In this document: piece after piece, positions 45,454 through 57,469 of the stretch
Numbering within the stretch: position 1 is the stretch's first letter
Layout: every line of letters starts with the position of its first letter
From: Terriglobia bacterium
Lineage (GTDB): Bacteria > Acidobacteriota > Terriglobia > Acidiferrales > UBA7541
Assembly: GCA_020073605.1 (NCBI GenBank)
Contig: JAIQEW010000021.1
Location: 16,331 to 80,330, forward strand
Reading direction: 5' to 3'
DNA: 64,000 bases
The notes under the pieces: generated by a model
Told to the model about the DNA's origin: nothing
The model's database searches: none
The model's input: the letters and a program-made list of their open reading frames with translations, nothing else
Program-made: the position numbers and the translations under genes

Positions 45454-45666
45454 TTAGCAGCAGCGGGAAACGGTCGAATAGCGGCGGCGGACGGAATCGA
45501 GGTAGAACTCGGCACGCGAGAGCGGCCGTGCGGAGCCACCGGCTCCGGAAACCACTCCCTGGGCCATTCGGCGCTGTGTGGCGAGGAGGTAGTTCTCGTA
45601 GGCAGCGTCGCCGCTCACCTGCCGGACCCACGACCATGTGTTGCGCAGGCCAGTCTTCAGGTTCAT
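45454..45666 (-). CDS. YbdD/YjiX-family small protein (CstA-associated)
   Basis: 70 residues from the ATG at 45666, preceded by GTGAGG. It has the YbdD pattern: VRQVSGDAAYENYLLATQRR, then PLSRAEFYLDSVRRRYS and a terminal Cys-Cys pair. YbdD/YjiX proteins accompany CstA/BtsT transporters and are needed for their function in enterobacteria. cstA lies upstream on the same strand, but a 480-residue gene is interposed. Confidence 0.85.
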   Translation of the reverse strand: MNLKTGLRNTWSWVRQVSGDAAYENYLLATQRRMAQGVVSGAGGSARPLSRAEFYLDSVRRRYSTVSRCC

Positions 45667-45674
45667 AGCTTGCC

Positions 45675-47123
45675 TCACTGCTGCGCCACGGGCGACGTCG
45701 CAGGTGTTGTCCCGGTCGGTTGCCGCGTGGCAATGCCGATCGCCATCGCAGTGTTCTTCGGGAAGACGACATCGTGGCCGCGCGCGATGAAATTCGCGTA
45801 AATCGCCCGCGTCCCACCGAAAGCCCCCATCGCCATGCCGAACGGCTGCGAGTGTACCGCCAACCCCAGCGCGATACCAATCAGCTTGTAGCCTCCCGCT
45901 CCGCCCGCGGCACGGGGACCAGTTTCTCCAAAGCTGTCGCCCAGGAACGATGCCGCGCCGAGTCCTACCTCGGCGGTCGTGGTCAGGAATCGCGTGGCTG
46001 GAGCGGCCGCCTTGGCGCCGCCCTCGGAATCGAGCTTCACGTTATCGACCTTGGCCGCCTCTACGCCGGCCAGGCTCGCTTCCACTTTCTGATCCATTTT
46101 CTGCTGTAGGCCTTCGGCCAGCCGCAAATCGTGGAACACGATGCGAAGCTCGCCATTCCGCCCGGGGTGGCGGGCCGGGTGCACCTGGATCACCGATCCC
46201 TGCAATCTGCTTCCTTCGGGGAGGAGCAAGCGGTCGCCATCGAATACCGGCCGCGAAATCACGGCCTCCACGGCGTCTCCCTGATGCGACGTCGCCGAAT
46301 TCAGCGGCGTCACCAGCCGCGCGTCAACGACGCTTCCGTCGGGAGGCGTCGTGCCGATCGATGCGGCGAGCTGCGGCGTGAGCGGCTCGGTGCCGAAATC
46401 AAGGGAATCCTGAAGCTCGGCGCTATACACCGTCCCGGCATCGATGTATTGCGGGTGAACGGGCAGTTGCGCTACCGCGTAATGCCCCAGCCGGTGCATC
46501 TTTCCCGGCTCTTTCACCTGCTTGATGGCGTTGGCCCACTCTTGCTTTGCTGCTCGCCGCGCTTCGGCCGCCTTTTCTTCCGCGGCGTTCGGCTGGCCCT
46601 TCTTGCTTCCGCTTCTGTCGGCGGCGGAGACGAATTCGATTACCTGGCCCGAACCGGGCGTGACGACCGTGTGCACCGCAATCTCCCGGCCGTCAGGCAG
46701 TTTGATGCTGGTGAACTCGACCTCAATCTTGTGCGCCGGAGTGAAATCCGCGTCCAGTGCCGCCGCCGTGCGCTTCCCGCCGGGAACGCTCCCGATTTTC
46801 GTGATCTGTCCTGTGGCCTCGGTTCCGACCGGAATCACCAGCTTGTCGAATGCGTAGACAGGCTCGACTACGCGCCCGTGAATTGGCTGGCCGACTTTTG
46901 CGACGCGCACCTCTCCATCGAGTGCGACCTGCAAGGGCGTGCCCTTCGGCACCGTGAGAGAAATTGTCTCGTTGGCCGCGGGTTTCTCAGCCGGCCTTCG
47001 CGCCAGAGATGGATCGGAAGTGGATGCGGATGCGGCCGGAGCCGCAGGCGCATCTTGCGCTTGGATCCAACCTGCGCATGCAAATGACAAAAGCACCGAA
47101 AACATCGCTCGTTTGATATTCAA
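45675..47123 (-). CDS. Secreted protein with repeated beta modules, unknown function
   Basis: Not recognised as a named family. A TTG at 47123 (GGGGAA upstream) yields 482 residues with a signal peptide (NIKRAMFSVLLSFACAGWIQA); an ATG at 47105 is six residues shorter. The mature protein repeats a module of the type VPKGTPLQVALDGEV...GQPIHGRVVEPV... KLVIPVGTEATGQI, again near LVTPLNSATSHQGDAVEAVISRPV...LLLPEGSRLQGSVI, reminiscent of VirB10/TrbI-like beta domains. A Gly/Ala-rich hydrophobic region (~360-430) may insert in a membrane. It separates cstA from ybdD. Confidence 0.6.
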   Translation of the reverse strand: MNIKRAMFSVLLSFACAGWIQAQDAPAAPAASASTSDPSLARRPAEKPAANETISLTVPKGTPLQVALDGEVRVAKVGQPIHGRVVEPVYAFDKLVIPVGTEATGQITKIGSVPGGKRTAAALDADFTPAHKIEVEFTSIKLPDGREIAVHTVVTPGSGQVIEFVSAADRSGSKKGQPNAAEEKAAEARRAAKQEWANAIKQVKEPGKMHRLGHYAVAQLPVHPQYIDAGTVYSAELQDSLDFGTEPLTPQLAASIGTTPPDGSVVDARLVTPLNSATSHQGDAVEAVISRPVFDGDRLLLPEGSRLQGSVIQVHPARHPGRNGELRIVFHDLRLAEGLQQKMDQKVEASLAGVEAAKVDNVKLDSEGGAKAAAPATRFLTTTAEVGLGAASFLGDSFGETGPRAAGGAGGYKLIGIALGLAVHSQPFGMAMGAFGGTRAIYANFIARGHDVVFPKNTAMAIGIATRQPTGTTPATSPVAQQ

Positions 47124-47232
47124 GATGATTCCCCGTGCGGATAAGTCCCAGCCCGCGCTAACAATAAATAATAGATGCCGCGTCCCGAGGCCGCAGTTGC
47201 ATCGCCGGGGCCCGCGACGCCGCGGTTCGATT

Positions 47233-49296
<2,064 letters not shown>

Positions 49297-49329
49297 GAAT
49301 GACCGAGGCCGAAATTAGACCGACGGTTC

Positions 49330-49358
49330 GTAGGGGCGGGTTTGAAACCCGCCCCTAC
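49330..49358. repeat. REP palindrome copy 2
   Basis: Same 29-base palindrome as 40047-40075, adjoining the 3' end of the RAYT gene. Confidence 0.9.
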
Positions 49359-49915
49359 GAGGGCGGGTTTGAAACCCGCCCTCTTACGGCCGACACGGAC
49401 CTTTCAGGATCCTTCTCCCAATTGAGTGGATTGTTCCGAATATACTTTCGAATTTCATCCAGCGCCTTGTCCGTACGGACGATGTGTTCGTAATATCCCC
49501 GCTGCCAAACCGCACAACCCGAAACGCCCCGCATCTCGTTTATCCTGCGCCCCGAGAAGGTCTTAAACGCACGCACAACTTCTAAGACCGACCGGCGGCG
49601 CGAGGCATTCACATGGCCTTTCAAACCCACACCCACCGGGTCGATGAATATCATGACGCCGTGAACGTGATTCGGCATGACGATGAACTCGTCCAAATAG
49701 AGTCCCGCATAGTGATACGGCAACTCGAACCAGCATTCCCTGACAATATTTCCGACCGGGCTCGGATCGAAATAACCGTCGTGGATTTCTCCGAAAATGC
49801 AGGTCTTTTCGAGCGCACAAACCGTAACGAAATAGCGGCCGGGCTGCGAATAGTCGTACCCCCGGAGCCTGATTTGCTTGCGACGCGGGGTTTCGGGATT
49901 TGGATTGTGGCTCAT
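49355..49915 (-). mobile_element. REP-associated tyrosine transposase (RAYT)
   Basis: 186 residues, a single-domain Y1/HUH transposase of the IS200/IS605-related RAYT class. Metal-binding HUH motif is H83-V-H85 in VMPNHVHGVMIF; catalytic Tyr is Y141 or Y142 in WQRGYYEHIVR. The N-terminal YDYSQPGRYFVTVCALEK is typical. REP palindromes lie on both sides (49330-49383 and 49935-49963), the classic REPtron arrangement. The last few residues (RVSNPPS) are encoded by a REP itself. Confidence 0.92.
49359..49383. repeat. REP palindrome copy 3 (shorter arms)
   Basis: GAGGGCGGGTTT with AAACCCGCCCTC around one G, directly abutting copy 2. It overlaps the last codons of the RAYT gene. Confidence 0.88.
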
Positions 49916-49934
49916 GTAATTTACGCCTTGCCAA

Positions 49935-49963
49935 GAGAGGGCGGGTTTGAAACCCGCCCCTAC
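49935..49963. repeat. REP palindrome copy 4 (imperfect)
   Basis: GGGCGGGTTT-G-AAACCCGCCC core with one outer arm altered (GAGA in place of GTAG). It lies 20 bases upstream of the RAYT start. Confidence 0.85.
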
Positions 49964-49982
49964 GGTGCCTCTTGGCTGGTTG

Positions 49983-50240
49983 TCAAAGATAAATTTGGCA
50001 GCTGCGGAATTCCGCTTCGCTCAGATCAACCGCTGACGCGCCGGAACGCAATCCATCCGGAGGATGGTAAGGGATCGCGTTTCCCGTGGGATCGATGTAC
50101 GGCTGATCCATGTGAATCGAGACGACCGGCCCTCGCGCGCGCGCCGCCGCGGCGCACATCTCCACCGGCGCAATCGATGCTGCCGCGATGACGGCCCCTG
50201 CGCCGGCCAAACCCGCGAGGAAGCCACGCCGCGTCAGCAT
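49983..50240 (-). CDS. Small Tat-signal protein
   Basis: 85 residues from the ATG at 50240, which has GAGGTG 6 bases upstream; a longer frame to 50276 overlaps the preceding stop. A twin-arginine signal (LTRRGFLAGLAGAGAVIAAAS) is followed by ~50 residues with no recognised domain (VSIHMDQPYIDPTGNAIPYHPP). A Tat signal on so short a protein suggests a small cofactor-binding or partner-piggyback protein. It follows the carotenoid oxygenase gene by 10 bases. Confidence 0.65.
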   Translation of the reverse strand: MLTRRGFLAGLAGAGAVIAAASIAPVEMCAAAARARGPVVSIHMDQPYIDPTGNAIPYHPPDGLRSGASAVDLSEAEFRSCQIYL

Positions 50241-50250
50241 CTTCCGCACC

Positions 50251-51711
50251 TCACGCAAACGGCAATTCGTCTTCATTCACCCATCGTCCGTGGACTTGCG
50301 CCGTTGCGCGGAACGGCAGAATCACCCGCGCCACGTCGCCTTCTTCGAGCCGCTGCGCGTCGGCAATGATCAGCTCCGAACGCATCTCCGCATAGTTCGA
50401 CGCGACGCCCATGATATAGCCTTCGCCTTCCGCGCCGTTCTTGCGTGGGACGAAGCACACTTCCTGAAGGCTGTGCGTCGGCCCCGCGAAGTACGAGTTC
50501 ATCTTGCCGGTCGCGAGATCGAAACGCCCGTAGCAGTTGTTGACGCGGCCGCCCAGATTCCCCGCCTTCCATTCCTCGAATGGCCGCTCCTTATCCGCGT
50601 ACGACGTAAACGCGTAGCGATAGGGCTGCGTGAGATAACGATCGTCCACGCGGCCCAGGTCGCTCACATTCATCTGAAACAGCTTCTCCTCCGTGAATCC
50701 ATCGTCCTTCGAGTTCAGGTCGAACGTGTTCCGCCGGATATACGCGCGCGCTTTTGCCGGATCCCACGGCGAGCCGTCGATGGGCGGAAAGAACGGGAAA
50801 GGATTCGAATCGAAGATCGGCGCTTCCAGAATCACCCTGTTGCCTTCGTCTCGCGCATTGAGCGTGTGGACCGTCGCACGCGAGGGGCCCTTAAACCACC
50901 GGATGTCTTTCGCTTCTCCATCGCGCGGCACGATCGCTACAAAGGCAGGCTTCGTGTTGTCCCACCCCCAGTGAACCTTCCCTTCTTTCAGCCTATCCAT
51001 GCTCGATACGAAACCAAAGATGGGGATGATCACGTGCTTCTGCGTCAGCCCGATGTCGTGCACCATCGCGACGTAGGGCACTTTGAAGCGCAGCTCGCGC
51101 GTGACTTCTCCCTTCTTGTTGATCGTATAAAGAAACACGTCGTTCGTTTCGAGCCCCGTGGCCTCGTAGCCGTAGCAGATCATTTCGCCGGTCACAGGAT
51201 CGACTTTCGGATGCGCCGTGAACGTGAGGCTCTTGTACTTCCCGTGAAAATTGCAGGGGCCGATGGTCTCGAGCGTGTTGCAATCGATCTCGTACGGCAG
51301 GCTGTCCTCTTTCAGCGTGAAGAGTTTCCCGGCGAAGGCCAGCGGAGTCGTGTTCTGCACCGAGCGGTCGAGGCCTTTTACGCTCGGATCGTCGGTGAAC
51401 GGATTCCGATACTTGCCGAAGAGCTGTTTGTGCGCCGCGCGGTCGGCCTTGAATCTCGGCGTCTTCACCCAGCGGCCCTTGTAGTCCACAACGCCATTCT
51501 TGAACCGGAACGTGTTGATGTAGCCGTCCATGCTGAACGGCGAGTCATCCTCGAATTTCGGCGGATAGAGCCAGTCGCCGCCCAGGCGCACGAACGCGCC
51601 GTTGAGCTCCGTGGGGACTTTCCCGATCACCTCGCAGTCATACACGTCCGCCTCAAAGCGCGTCGGCGCGAAAAATCCCTTCATCGTGAGCTGACTTGAA
51701 AAATCGACCAT
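50251..51711 (-). CDS. Carotenoid cleavage oxygenase family protein (lignostilbene dioxygenase-like)
   Basis: 486 residues, seven-bladed propeller family. All four iron-ligand His are present: H167 (TAHPKV), H218 (VHDIGL), H282 (TVHTLNA) and H474 (VHGRWV). Cleaves a conjugated double bond in carotenoids or stilbene-type phenolics with oxygen. No signal peptide. The substrate is not determinable, but the secreted partners on both sides favour a catabolic phenolic or apocarotenoid role. Confidence 0.93.
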   Translation of the reverse strand: MVDFSSQLTMKGFFAPTRFEADVYDCEVIGKVPTELNGAFVRLGGDWLYPPKFEDDSPFSMDGYINTFRFKNGVVDYKGRWVKTPRFKADRAAHKQLFGKYRNPFTDDPSVKGLDRSVQNTTPLAFAGKLFTLKEDSLPYEIDCNTLETIGPCNFHGKYKSLTFTAHPKVDPVTGEMICYGYEATGLETNDVFLYTINKKGEVTRELRFKVPYVAMVHDIGLTQKHVIIPIFGFVSSMDRLKEGKVHWGWDNTKPAFVAIVPRDGEAKDIRWFKGPSRATVHTLNARDEGNRVILEAPIFDSNPFPFFPPIDGSPWDPAKARAYIRRNTFDLNSKDDGFTEEKLFQMNVSDLGRVDDRYLTQPYRYAFTSYADKERPFEEWKAGNLGGRVNNCYGRFDLATGKMNSYFAGPTHSLQEVCFVPRKNGAEGEGYIMGVASNYAEMRSELIIADAQRLEEGDVARVILPFRATAQVHGRWVNEDELPFA

Positions 51712-51732
51712 GGCTTGTCTCCCCTAGGCTTG

Positions 51733-52743
51733 TTAATAGCCGCGCTGATACCACGGAGACGGCATGCGATAAGGCACGGTGATAAACAAGGACTCGGCGT
51801 GGCGAATCCTCCCGTCCTGAATCTTGAACATCTCGAGATAACAATACGAATGCGGCGATTTCAGCGGCGGATCGTGCACCACGCCGTCTGTCGTGGTGTA
51901 TTTGTCGAGCCGCCCCGAATGATCGATGAATCCGCCCGCGAGCACCAAGCCTCTTTCTTCGTCGACCAGCGGGAAACGGCGGGCGCGCAGTTCATCGTCC
52001 CAGCGATATTTGCCGAGCTTGAAACCCGCCTCGCAGGAAATCTTCCCGTACGCCGAGAGATTCAGGCTCGGGTCTGGTGCCGAATCTGGATGCGGATCGT
52101 TTGCCGTCCAGACTCCGTTTTCGCGCCGGCTGCAATCGGGCGTGAACTGCGTGAACACCTGGCCGTCGTTGAGCTCCAGCGTGTTGAAGTAGCCGTCGGC
52201 CAGCGCGATCAACCGTTCGCGCGGGCGCCTGCGATCCGCGGGCACGTCTTCGAGCATCAGCGGCACGGGTTGCAAAGTTTCCGGATTGCCGAACGGGCCC
52301 GGGCCGTAACCTTTGCGGATCACGATCGTTTCGGCTTCGGAAATCTTGCCGCCGTCGATTTTCAGCCGCAACCCGAAAAACGATTTTGTACCGCGCTCGT
52401 CGACCACGCCGAAATGCGCCACTTGGCCCGTTTGCGGGTCGGCCGCGCGCAAATTCTCCGCGCCGCGCCCGCTGATCGTGCGCCAGAGGCCGTAGCCAAC
52501 GGGCAATTCCACATTATTCTCTGTGAACTTGGCGTTCTGCGCCCACGGCAGCCGGGACGGGTCCCGCGCCATCAGCGCCGCCAGGTATCGATCGACGAAG
52601 CCGTAGAGGCATTTCCGGTCGCAAGCATTCGCAGCGAAGGAATTCTGCGCATAGCCCGAGCCGCGGGCCTGGATGGATTGAACGGAGACGCTGACGGAGA
52701 GAACGACGCCCAGCGCAATCGCAGTCCAACACCTTGTTCGCAT
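51733..52743 (-). CDS. Secreted uncharacterised protein (SnoaL-like halves)
   Basis: 336 residues from the ATG at 52743, which opens a signal peptide (MRTRCWTAIALGVVLSVSVS). The mature part begins CDRKCLYGFVDRYLAALMARDPSRLPWA, an NTF2/SnoaL-like opening, repeated in the C-terminal half (RERLIALADGYFNTLELND). A function is not known; similar proteins often sit beside carotenoid/lignostilbene oxygenase genes. It is 21 bases upstream of the oxygenase and likely in one transcript. Confidence 0.7.
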   Translation of the reverse strand: MRTRCWTAIALGVVLSVSVSVQSIQARGSGYAQNSFAANACDRKCLYGFVDRYLAALMARDPSRLPWAQNAKFTENNVELPVGYGLWRTISGRGAENLRAADPQTGQVAHFGVVDERGTKSFFGLRLKIDGGKISEAETIVIRKGYGPGPFGNPETLQPVPLMLEDVPADRRRPRERLIALADGYFNTLELNDGQVFTQFTPDCSRRENGVWTANDPHPDSAPDPSLNLSAYGKISCEAGFKLGKYRWDDELRARRFPLVDEERGLVLAGGFIDHSGRLDKYTTTDGVVHDPPLKSPHSYCYLEMFKIQDGRIRHAESLFITVPYRMPSPWYQRGY

Positions 52744-52825
52744 GGCGCCCGTCCCCTCAATCGTCGAAATGGGCTCGCTGCGGCCGCGCGAGCGGCTCGC
52801 GGCCATGGAGATTACTCCATCGGGG

Positions 52826-53509
52826 TTACGGTTTCCAGCTTGGCGCCGTCGTGAAGGGCAGGAGCGGATAGACCTCGCGAAACACCTTCGCAACCTCGCG
52901 CTCGAATCCGCGGCGCGTCGCGGCGGCGGGTGTCATCTTCCTGCGCACGATCCATCCTTGCAGCTTCTTCCAGTCTTCCGATTTCACCGGCCAGGTCTTG
53001 CGCTGCACCCATTCGCCCCGCTCGGTGGCGTACCAGTAGCTTTCGTATTTCTTGCCGAGACGGCGCCGCTGGCGCTCCACACATTCCGGATGCTCGCGCC
53101 CGCGCGCGCGGCCGAATTCCACGAGCCGCGAAGTCCGGCCCTCGCTGTAAACGCGGTAGCCGCACGTCACCGTGTCGGCCGAAAGTCCTACGTAGAGCTG
53201 GCCGCTTTGGCCGTCCGGCTCGGCGAACAACAGATACATTTGTGTGCGGTAGGGAGATTTGTCCCGGGCGAAACGGATGTCGCGGTTGATGCGGGAAAAA
53301 TTGTCGCCCACGCGGCCGGTGACGACGAATTTCGGATTGAGCTTCAGCGCGGCCGGGGCAAGCCGGTCGAGCAGCACACGAAACGGCTCGACGATGACAG
53401 CGCGATAGCGCTCGCGATTCGCGTCCATCCAGGGCTTGTGATTGTTGCGGCTGAGCTCGCGGAAAAACTGGAAGGTTTGCTTCGTGAAGATTGCTTCGGA
53501 AGCGGCCAT
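52826..53509 (-). CDS. DUF2461 family protein
   Basis: 227 residues from the ATG at 53509; a longer frame exists but covers the fmdB-like stop. FTKQTFQFFRELSRNNHKPW, then SRINRDIRFARDKSPYRTQM are the family hallmarks. Function unknown. Confidence 0.87.
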   Translation of the reverse strand: MAASEAIFTKQTFQFFRELSRNNHKPWMDANRERYRAVIVEPFRVLLDRLAPAALKLNPKFVVTGRVGDNFSRINRDIRFARDKSPYRTQMYLLFAEPDGQSGQLYVGLSADTVTCGYRVYSEGRTSRLVEFGRARGREHPECVERQRRRLGKKYESYWYATERGEWVQRKTWPVKSEDWKKLQGWIVRRKMTPAAATRRGFEREVAKVFREVYPLLPFTTAPSWKP

Positions 53510-53523
53510 CGTTAGGCTGCCGG

Positions 53524-53748
53524 CTAGTTCTTGCAGCCGCAAGCGCCGCCGCAGCAACCGCCTCCGGAAGATGCCGGAGAGGAGCCGCCGGAAGCTTTGC
53601 TGCCGTTCGCGGGCGCGGCGAACACGGAAAGTTGTAGCGTGTGCTTGGCGCTCGCGCACTTCGGGCACGTGATCTTCGTATTGCCGTTCATCACGATGCG
53701 CTCGTAGCGCTCGCCGCAGTCATCGCAGAGATATTCGTAGATGGGCAT
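53524..53748 (-). CDS. FmdB-family zinc-ribbon regulator-like protein
   Basis: 74 residues. MPIYEYLCDDCGERYE and ITCPKCASAKHTLQLSVF hold the two CxxC pairs of the FmdB ribbon. A Ser/Gly linker ends in a Cys-rich tail (GGGCCGGACGCKN), common in this family and probably metal binding. 14 bases upstream of the DUF2461 gene. Confidence 0.9.
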   Translation of the reverse strand: MPIYEYLCDDCGERYERIVMNGNTKITCPKCASAKHTLQLSVFAAPANGSKASGGSSPASSGGGCCGGACGCKN

Positions 53749-53815
53749 CGAAACCTGTCCTCCAAGCCACAGTTAACGTGCTTTCATTGTACCAAAATTG
53801 GCAAAAAGCGCGCTT

Positions 53816-54493
53816 TTACGGGCCCACCGCCGGACGCTTGTAAAGCGCGCGAAATCGACGCACCCACGGCGGCTCGGGCTCGGCATAGTCCTCAAAAGAC
53901 TCTTCCGTGAGCCCTGCGCGAACAAAACCGTCCATCTCGGCGCGCGTCAGCGGCCATGGCGGGCCCTGCCCTTCGGGCTCGCCTTCTTCGCGGCCTCGCG
54001 CGATCACGAGCAGCAGCCCGCCCGGCGCCACCGACTGCGATATGGCCTCGATGGCCTTCGCGCGCAACTCCTCCGGCAGTGACTGCACGGTGTAAATCTC
54101 CAGCACGAAATCGAAACCGTGGAGCCAGTTCGCGGGTGGATTGAACATGTCGGCCACCACGTATTCGACCTGCGTCTTGGGGAAGCGCTTCTTCGCTGCC
54201 TCGATGGCCGTCTTCGAGATATCGAAGCCGGTGGTCTTGAATCCCCACACGGCGAGCTGCTCGGCGTCGTCGCCGAGCCCGCTGCCGATCACGAGCGCCC
54301 CCTTGCCCGCCGCTTCGAGCGGGTGCGCCTTCCAGAATTCGATCAGGCGCGGATTGGGCTCCAGATCGGCCCAGGGGATTGCAGCGTCTCCGCGCTCGGC
54401 TTCCTGGTAGAGCTTTTCAAACCATCCCAGCGGGTCGCCCTTGCCAATATGTTCGGCTGCTAGCTCCCGCACCCGCGCGCGTTTGTCGTTCAT
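53816..54493 (-). CDS. Class I SAM-dependent methyltransferase
   Basis: 225 residues. SAM motif I ALVIGSGLGDDAEQLA at ~66-81, then GFDISKTAIEAAKKRF, VADMFNPP and FVLEIYTVQSLP. Closest in layout to thiopurine/thiol methyltransferase-like proteins (WxxLxPNPxLIEFW opening). Substrate unknown. Confidence 0.87.
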   Translation of the reverse strand: MNDKRARVRELAAEHIGKGDPLGWFEKLYQEAERGDAAIPWADLEPNPRLIEFWKAHPLEAAGKGALVIGSGLGDDAEQLAVWGFKTTGFDISKTAIEAAKKRFPKTQVEYVVADMFNPPANWLHGFDFVLEIYTVQSLPEELRAKAIEAISQSVAPGGLLLVIARGREEGEPEGQGPPWPLTRAEMDGFVRAGLTEESFEDYAEPEPPWVRRFRALYKRPAVGP

Positions 54494-54544
54494 GCCTCGA
54501 TTCTATCTCGCTGCGCGGAGGCGTGCGCGATGGAAGTTGTGCCG

Positions 54545-54748
54545 TTATTGGGACACCGCGGACGAACCGTCCGCTCCTGTTGCGTGCGCCGTTCCGATCT
54601 GCACCTGCGCGATTAGATAAAAGAAGAAAACCGCGAGCAGCACGCACACCACCCCAAACAATCCGATCTTCGACAATCGTTCCCAGCGGCTCGTCTGAAA
54701 TTCGCTCTCACCAATGCTCGAAAGGCCCAGGCTCACGCGGTTTTTCAC
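54545..54748 (-). CDS. Small single-pass membrane protein
   Basis: 67 residues from a GTG at 54748 with AGAGGAG just upstream; a longer frame has no such site. One membrane helix (LFGVVCVLLAVFFFYLIAQV) lies between a Ser/Arg-rich N-terminus and a short Ala/Gly tail. No family recognised. Confidence 0.6.
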   Translation of the reverse strand: MKNRVSLGLSSIGESEFQTSRWERLSKIGLFGVVCVLLAVFFFYLIAQVQIGTAHATGADGSSAVSQ

Positions 54749-54844
54749 GGCGTCTCCTCTTAGAAAACAGGAAAAAGGCTCTTCAAAGATTCGACACCGG
54801 ATTCTGTGGTTTGTTCCATCGGTAGGCGGAGGTTCTGCGGGGTG

Positions 54845-54883
54845 CACCAAAAAACAACAGCCCCGGCCGGAGCCGGGGCTGTT
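54845..54883 (-). terminator. Rho-independent terminator of the radical SAM gene
   Basis: Perfect 12-bp stem (54856-54867 with 54872-54883, arms AACAGCCCCGGC/GCCGGGGCTGTT) with a 4-base loop. Reading leftward it runs into a T-rich tract (54855-54850), so it ends minus-strand transcripts coming from 54954. Confidence 0.88.
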
Positions 54884-54903
54884 CGTAATGAGAGTTTCGT
54901 TGT

Positions 54904-54932
54904 GTAGGGGCGGGTTTGAAACCCGCCCCTAC
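54904..54932. repeat. REP palindrome copy 5
   Basis: Exact copy of the 29-base palindrome, between the radical SAM stop and its terminator. Confidence 0.9.
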
Positions 54933-54953
54933 GGCCACAATCGACCTGACTCG

Positions 54954-57119
<2,166 letters not shown>

Positions 57120-57200
57120 AAACCTCCACCTCTCCTCAGAAATTCCCTATTAGAAACCTGGCCTTGAAACCGTCCGAACGCCCCGTGAAAGCTCGACCCC

Positions 57201-57239
57201 TACGGGTGTACCAACACCCGTAACTGGTTACGGTACCAG
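57201..57239. promoter_or_regulatory. Two adjacent hairpins in the radical SAM leader
   Basis: Hairpin one: TACGGGTGT (57201-57209) with ACACCCGTA (57214-57222), 9 bp, loop ACCA. Hairpin two: CTGGT (57224-57228) with ACCAG (57235-57239). They lie ~80-120 bases before the start codon in a 350-base intergenic region (57120-57469) whose only other feature is a REP at 57418. Leader control is possible but unproven. Confidence 0.4.
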
Positions 57240-57417
57240 AGTTTCCCTCGATTCCAAGAGCCCGTCTAGGCCCATGCGCCCAAAGGGGCAAATGGGGGGC
57301 TGAACGGCGACTGGAAGCAGCCAAACGGAGGCATCTCCGGGGCCGGTACCGACTGCGCGGGGCGCATGAGCTGCATCGCGCCAAGGATGTGGGCCGGGTA
57401 TGGCATGCGAGGCATAC

Positions 57418-57446
57418 GTAGGGGCGGGTTTGAAACCCGCCCCTAC
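57418..57446. repeat. REP palindrome copy 6
   Basis: Exact copy of the 29-base palindrome, 23 bases beyond the stop of the Arg/Gly-rich protein gene. Confidence 0.9.
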
Positions 57447-57469
57447 TGAGAGCACGCGAAATGGCCGAA

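Noticed and set aside
45256..45480. Short minus-strand ORF in the gap between ybdD and the antitoxin
   Set aside because: The frame overlaps ybdD in another phase and its translation has no family features.
50188..51699. 503-residue + strand ORF over the carotenoid oxygenase gene
   Set aside because: Antisense shadow; all four iron-ligand histidines and the propeller pattern are on the minus strand.
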